Part shown: positions 59,507-64,000 of the stretch, one piece after another
How positions within the stretch are numbered: position 1 is the stretch's first letter
How the letters are laid out: the number at the start of each line of letters is the position of its first letter
Assembly: GCF_020623625.1 (NCBI RefSeq)
Contig: NC_060200.1
Span: 1,062,001 to 1,126,000, forward strand
Reading direction: 5' to 3'
Length of the DNA stretch: 64,000 nucleotides
Origin: Saccharomycodes ludwigii
Lineage: Eukaryota; Ascomycota; Saccharomycetes; Saccharomycodales; Saccharomycodaceae
The notes under the pieces: model-generated
What the model saw: the letters and a program-made list of their open reading frames with translations, nothing else
Database searches by the model: none
Told to the model about the DNA's origin: nothing
Program-made: the position numbers and the translations under genes

Positions 59507-60556
59507 ATGGCCCCAAATATTACATTCCTCAAAATAAACAACAATTCAGTTTTGCCATTAAGAGTATTTGTTAATAGAAGAGAAGTTTTTAAAAAATTCA
59601 ATAAAAAAACAGGGTACGATTCAAACTCTAAAATTGATAATATCGTTTTCGAAGCTCCTGTTTTGTCCAATAATTCCATAATACGCTTGAGATCTCCTTT
59701 AGTATCAATATATCTATCAAATAAAGATTTGAAAAGTCTATGTCAAGATTTGAAGGATGATTTGTTGCTAATAATTTATGAGCTAGGGAATAATCTAATA
59801 CAGAATAAAATATTGAATAAATTAAAAATACAAGAAACCCATAATGTTACCAGTAACACAACCAAAAAAAATGATAAAAACAAAATAAGTTTTGATGAAG
59901 TAACTAAGTTAATTCACAAAATGAATAATTTAGAAAAAGGTGATGACAATTCAACTCATATCAACGGTTTAACTCTAAATTCCAAGACCATACAGAGATT
60001 GTCTAAGTACACATTTCTTATTGAATTTGAACATTATTGGACGGTTAACATCATTATTAAAGATATAAGAAAGTTATCTAAAATAAGAAACATCCTACTT
60101 TTAAGGGAAGCAGCCAATATGGGTGTCACTGCTAACAATGAAAATGTGAATCTTCCCAAGTCTAGAGTAATACTTTCTGAATACAAAGATGATAAAATTG
60201 GAACCAGTGCTTTAGGAGAAGAGAAAGAAACAGATGATAAATTTAATAACGATGATAATGATATTGACAATCCAGATAATTTGTTGCAATATACAGGTAG
60301 TATGGACTCAATGCAAGTATCAATAAGAACTATTAAACACAAAAAAACTACTAAGATATTAATTGAAGATGAAGACTCTGTATCTGAAATTCGCAATGCG
60401 GTTGTAACTGTAGATGAGGATACAGAATTAAATAGAGAAGATGAAAAAATAAAGTTAGTATTTGGTTATGACCCAACTTGGAACTTAGGACATTGTATAG
60501 ACATCCAAGTGTTGTCTAGACCAAGAAGATCGACTGTTAGGCCATCGGAAACATGA
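59507..60556 (+). CDS. SAW1: Saw1-like single-strand-annealing repair factor
   Basis: 349 aa (S. cerevisiae Saw1 261). It starts with MAPNITF and has a conserved-looking core (LRVFVNRREVFKKFNKKTG at about 18-36; IRLRSPLVSIYLSNKDLKSLCQDL at about 64-87) and a strongly conserved-looking end (AVVTVDEDTELNREDEKIKLVFGYDPTWNLGHCID at about 303-337). The added length comes from Asn/Asp/Lys-rich inserts. Saw1 is a DNA-structure-binding protein that recruits Rad1-Rad10 nuclease to 3' flaps. The call rests mainly on synteny (FRT2-SAW1-DRS2, YAL028W-YAL026C) and partial recall of the family sequence, so it is less certain than most. Confidence 0.68.
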   Translation: MAPNITFLKINNNSVLPLRVFVNRREVFKKFNKKTGYDSNSKIDNIVFEAPVLSNNSIIRLRSPLVSIYLSNKDLKSLCQDLKDDLLLIIYELGNNLIQNKILNKLKIQETHNVTSNTTKKNDKNKISFDEVTKLIHKMNNLEKGDDNSTHINGLTLNSKTIQRLSKYTFLIEFEHYWTVNIIIKDIRKLSKIRNILLLREAANMGVTANNENVNLPKSRVILSEYKDDKIGTSALGEEKETDDKFNNDDNDIDNPDNLLQYTGSMDSMQVSIRTIKHKKTTKILIEDEDSVSEIRNAVVTVDEDTELNREDEKIKLVFGYDPTWNLGHCIDIQVLSRPRRSTVRPSET

Positions 60557-60580
60557 ACGAACAAATGGAAATGACCATTT

Positions 60581-60640
60581 AAAAAAAAGAGAGAAAAAAA
60601 GAGAGAAAAAAAAGAGAGAAAAAAAAGAGAGAAAAAAAAG
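60581..60640. repeat. 12-13-bp tandem repeat (GAGAG plus A tract)
   Basis: GAGAG at 60589, 60601, 60614 and 60627 separated by runs of A; spacing 12, 13 and 13 bp. It lies in the presumed SAW1 3' UTR. Confidence 0.9.
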
Positions 60641-60649
60641 TTTTATTAT

Positions 60650-60683
60650 ATTCCGAAAATCTGCATTCCGTAATCTTCGGAAT
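60650..60683. repeat. inverted repeat ATTCCGAA/TTCGGAAT with internal direct repeat
   Basis: Perfect 8-bp arms (60650-60657 and 60676-60683) around 18 bases, which contain a further ATTCCG (60665-60670). The transcript could form a short stem-loop past SAW1. Function unknown. Confidence 0.7.
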
Positions 60684-61002
60684 TTGTATTATTTTTTTTT
60701 TTTATTGCCCTTTTAAAGGCTTTTTGGTGTTAGTCATCAAAAACAAAAAAAAAAAAAAAAAAAAATATTCTCTAAACTCATTCATAATAATTAACCTTTT
60801 TTTTCCCGAATCCAAGATCAAAATAACGTATACAGTATTATTATTATCCTTCCCACTGGCCTTTTTTTTTTTTTTTTTTTTTACAATTTTTAAACATTAT
60901 TTCAACGTATCTAATATAACTTTAGAAAAGAGAAAAAATACATATATAATATAAATTATAATAAAATTCACATATAGACAAAAATAAACTTATATATTGA
61001 TT

Positions 61003-62341
61003 ATGTCTTCCGCTGAACTTATTGCCAAGAAAGCTCGTATTGCTGGGAACATCCTGAAAACTTTATCTGATGAACAGCGTTCAAGTATTTTATACAAAAT
61101 CCATGATTCTTTAGAAAAAAATGCAAAACTAATAGAAACTGCTAACAAATTGGATTTAGAAGTTGCTCGTGGATCCAATTTAAGTGAAAGCTTGATTAAA
61201 AGATTGGATTTATTTAAAGGTGACAAATTTGCTACCATGTTACAAGGTATTATTGACGTAGCTAAATTAGCGGATCCAGTTGGTAAAGTTTTGTTAGCTA
61301 GAGAACTGGATGAAGGCTTAACATTATATAAAATTACGGCTCCAGTCGGGGTTTTGTTAGTTATCTTTGAATCCAGACCAGAAGTTATTGCTAACATTAC
61401 TGCCTTAAGTATCAAATCCGGTAATGCAGCCATTTTAAAAGGTGGTAAAGAATCTGTAAATACCTTTAGAGAAATGTCTAAAATTATCAATGATACTATT
61501 GCTGCTAATTTTGCTACCACTGGCGTTCCAATTGGTGCTGTCCAATTGATTGAAACCAGACAAGATGTTTCTGATCTACTAAGTCAAGATCAGTATATTG
61601 ATTTGGTTGTTCCTCGTGGTTCTAACAGTTTGGTAAGAAATATTAAATTAAATACAAAGATTCCTGTTTTAGGACATGCAGACGGTATTTGTTCCATCTA
61701 TATAGATGGCGAAGCTGACTTAGTAAAAGCTAAGAAAATTACAGTTGATGCGAAAACAAATTACCCAGCTGGCTGTAATGCAATGGAAACTTTATTGATT
61801 AATCCAAAACTAAACAACTGGTGGGAGGTCTTAACCAACTTGAATGAAAATGGCGTTTGCTTACATGTTACTCCCGAAGTGAAACAAGAGTATCTAAAAC
61901 ACAATCCAAAGGGTAATGTTCTTGATTGTGATGAATCTAAGGACTTTGACAAAGAATTTTTATCTCTAGATTGTGCTGTTAAGTTTGTTAATAGTGTTCA
62001 AGAGGCTGTACAGCATATAAACACTCATTCTTCGAAACACACTGATTGTATAGTTACCGAAAATGAAAAAAATGCAGAATTTTTTTTGAAGGGTGTTGAT
62101 TCTTCCGGTGTTTATTGGAATTGTTCTACCAGATTTGCTGATGGTTTCAGATATGGTTTTGGTACTGAAGTCGGAATCTCTACAAGTAAAATTCATGCCC
62201 GTGGTCCCGTTGGTTTGGATGGGTTGGTTACTTATCAATATCAAATTAGAGGCACTGGCCAAATTGCAGGTGATTATTTGGGTGCTGGTGGTAATAGATC
62301 TTTTATTCATAAAGATTTAGATATTAAGGACATTAAATTGT

Positions 62342-62343
<2 letters not shown>
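61003..62343 (+). CDS. PRO2: Gamma-glutamyl phosphate reductase
   Basis: 446 aa from the ATG at 61003 (S. cerevisiae Pro2 456). Aldehyde-dehydrogenase-superfamily fold with FESRPEV (about 123), SGNAAILKGGKES (about 140), the catalytic Cys258 in YPAGCNAMETLL, and the HARGPVGLDGLVTYQY signature near the end. It reduces gamma-glutamyl phosphate to glutamate semialdehyde with NADPH, the second step of proline synthesis, working with Pro1. The frame is open two codons upstream without an ATG. It corresponds to YOR323C, between FRT1 and LDB19 in S. cerevisiae. Complete, strong codon bias. Confidence 0.98.
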
Positions 62344-62376
<33 letters not shown>

Positions 62377-62548
62377 CGTTGTATACTAATAAATTATATG
62401 GATTTTATGTAAAAAAAAAAAATTATATTAGTGCTTATTTACTAGATTAATTATTTTTTTTTTTTTTTTTTTTATTCTTATCTAAATACAATATAATATT
62501 TCCAGATAAAACATTGGAAAGTAGCAAAATAATATACAGACATACTAA

Positions 62549-64000
62549 TCAAGCGGCTGGAGAGTGATCCTCTTTGAAAAGATCCAAAGATGCATCATGT
62601 AATTCGCCATGAATACCCCTTTGTTGAGTAGTATCATACATACGCATAATCTTTTCTTGTCCGCCATCCTCACTTTGAGAAAAGGCAAACCCTCTTTGTT
62701 TTTTCATTCTTTGAACCTGTCTAACTTTACGAATAGCTTTTTGAAATTGCTCAATACGTGGTCTATTATCTGTAATATTATATTTTTGCATTTCTTGGAC
62801 AACATGATAACTAGCTGGTATATAATTTCTTCTGTAATATTTCCAAAGAATATCTCTCAACAAAGCGAAGACTGGTAGTACAATACACATACACCAAAAT
62901 GTAGCTGAACCATAGCAATGAGAGGCAACTCCGCGATATTCAGTGGAAACGTTGGCATGTGGCATTATTGAAGCATATATTGGGAAAAACACTATCCAAA
63001 AGACCAAGGACCCTGGAATAGCCCAAATAGTAAATTTAGTCCATTGGTTTGTAATCAATGCAGCTTTTGCCAAAACAGTGATAACACTTGCGGTGTAAAC
63101 AGCAACACCCCAGGTCCAATGATCGGCTACTTCACCATGCATATGCAAAGTCATCCCATTTTTATAAAATAAAATGGATCCAATAAATGTCACTGCAGAA
63201 TGGTAGAATCCATTAATAATCCACCCCCAAAATATGGTTACATTAAAAAATTGTCCCTTTTGTCCTAGTCTGTATAGTTGTGGATAACGATCCAATAGTT
63301 TACAACTAACGAACTGATCAAAGACACCCAAAACAAATGGTGGTGCAACGGTGAAAAGCAAGTTATAAAATGTCATAGTCCATGATTCCATGATAGATTG
63401 ACCAGAAAATGCGTTGGCAAAAACATACCAGAATTGAGTCATGTATAATGCAATATTTTTATAAAAAGAATATAAAATAGCCTGGGAAATTCTTTGGTAT
63501 GACCAAGAACCATGTACCAAAAGCAATTTTTTTAAGTGCTTAAATTGTCCGACAGCAAAATCTGCGGAACGAGCAGCTTGCATACCTTCCATACCACTGA
63601 TTCCAACACCAACATGCGCAGCTTGGATCATGCTCACATCATTAGCACCATCCCCAATGGCCAAAAGTAAATCGTCCGTCTTTTTCTTCACCATTTTAAC
63701 CACTAGGGCCTTTTGTAAAGGCGATACACGACAACAGATCACTGCTTTACACAATGAGCTCAACTGCATCAAATAATCGTTCAAATCCGCATCCAATGCA
63801 TACCCTAACGATTTACCATCAATAATCAAAGCCAAGTTGTCACTGCTAATTTTGGACATATCGTGATCTCTTAGGGCCTGAAGTTTTTCAACCAGATTCT
63901 TTTCAGTATCTTCTTTGTTCGTCTCGTTTATAATTAACAAGCTCATATCTTCGCTTAATAAACGACAACTCATTCCAATGTTAATCGCTGTTTCCTGTCT
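62549..64000 (-). CDS. DRS2: P4-ATPase (phosphatidylserine flippase) Drs2, C-terminal part
   Basis: The gene runs off the right end; 483 C-terminal residues are visible and the frame stays open to base 64000 (RQETAINIGMSCRLL). Present are the P-domain hinge GDGANDVSMIQAAHVGVGISG, the last six membrane helices, and the cytosolic tail with RMKKQRGFAFSQSEDGGQEK, which includes the Gea2-binding/PI4P-responsive and GFAFS autoinhibitory segments of Drs2. It flips phosphatidylserine at the trans-Golgi and needs Cdc50. The protein ends about 25 residues after that segment; S. cerevisiae Drs2 continues further with NPFxD endocytic signals that are not seen here. Convergent with PRO2; the Saw1/Drs2 neighbourhood matches YAL027W/YAL026C. 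Confidence 0.97.
   Translation of the reverse strand, partial: RQETAINIGMSCRLLSEDMSLLIINETNKEDTEKNLVEKLQALRDHDMSKISSDNLALIIDGKSLGYALDADLNDYLMQLSSLCKAVICCRVSPLQKALVVKMVKKKTDDLLLAIGDGANDVSMIQAAHVGVGISGMEGMQAARSADFAVGQFKHLKKLLLVHGSWSYQRISQAILYSFYKNIALYMTQFWYVFANAFSGQSIMESWTMTFYNLLFTVAPPFVLGVFDQFVSCKLLDRYPQLYRLGQKGQFFNVTIFWGWIINGFYHSAVTFIGSILFYKNGMTLHMHGEVADHWTWGVAVYTASVITVLAKAALITNQWTKFTIWAIPGSLVFWIVFFPIYASIMPHANVSTEYRGVASHCYGSATFWCMCIVLPVFALLRDILWKYYRRNYIPASYHVVQEMQKYNITDNRPRIEQFQKAIRKVRQVQRMKKQRGFAFSQSEDGGQEKIMRMYDTTQQRGIHGELHDASLDLFKEDHSPAA

Larger units (their letters stand above)
60557..61002. other. SAW1-PRO2 intergenic
   Basis: 446 bp. A GAGAG-A(7-8) tandem repeat (60581-60640) is followed at once by a paired direct/inverted repeat (60650-60683), then A and T runs and an A-rich PRO2 leader. 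No gene. Confidence 0.5.

Noticed and set aside
60650-60683. TTCCGAAA resembling the CDEIII core of a centromere
   Set aside because: The flanking bases do not fit CDEIII well and no RTCACRTG element is found at the right distance on either side.

Overview
The window is a gene-dense stretch of a budding-yeast nuclear chromosome. It is very A+T-rich, with long poly-A/poly-T runs between genes. I see no introns, transposons or CRISPR-like arrays. I recognise 25 protein-coding genes (two run off the window ends) and two tRNA genes.

Organism (inference): every gene has a Saccharomyces cerevisiae counterpart, but the counterparts alternate between two S. cerevisiae regions: the left arm of chromosome I (YAL026-YAL037: RBG1, FUN12, MTW1, FUN19, POP5, PRP45, GIP4, SAW1, DRS2) and the right arm of chromosome XV (YOR323-YOR344: TYE7, RPA190, RPA43, UBC11, TEA1, KRE5, ALA1, MRS2, VMA4, MIP1, SCD5, PRO2). 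Those two regions are sisters from the whole-genome duplication, so this interleaved single-copy order is what a lineage without that duplication should show. The high A+T content and the polyasparagine-rich proteins would fit something like Saccharomycodes or a Kluyveromyces-type yeast, but I cannot name the species.

Layout. 1-7.5 kb: TYE7 (partial, bHLH), a YAL037W/YOR342C-family pseudophosphatase-like gene, RBG1 and FUN12 (eIF5B). 7.9-14.7 kb: RNA polymerase I genes RPA190 and RPA43, divergent around a tRNA-Val(AAC). 15-19 kb: MTW1 (kinetochore), UBC11 (mitotic E2), FUN19/YOR338W (SWIRM). 19.8-31.6 kb: TEA1 (zinc cluster), KRE5 (ER, beta-1,6-glucan), ALA1 (alanyl-tRNA synthetase with a likely non-AUG mitochondrial start). 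31.6-32.7 kb: gene-poor, with a weak possible gene relic. 32.7-41 kb: POP5, PRP45, GIP4, MRS2, tRNA-Cys(GCA), VMA4. 41-49.7 kb: MIP1, SCD5, SNC1/2. 50-64 kb: MYO2/4, FRT1/2, SAW1, PRO2, DRS2 (partial).

How the genes fit together: these are mostly housekeeping genes, not an operon or island. Functional themes recur: RNA polymerase and translation (RPA190, RPA43, RBG1, FUN12, ALA1, POP5, two tRNAs), mitochondria (MIP1, MRS2, the ALA1 isoform), secretory and endocytic traffic (SNC, MYO2, SCD5, DRS2, VMA4), and two protein phosphatase 1 targeting subunits (GIP4, SCD5), each with a KVRF docking motif. I found no convincing novel multi-gene system. The most interesting leads are the dead-phosphatase signature in the YAL037W-family protein, the non-AUG presequence of ALA1, the lost DxD motif and NDEL tail of KRE5, the Prk1-site repeat array of SCD5, the missing NPFxD tail of DRS2 and a few sharp intergenic motifs.
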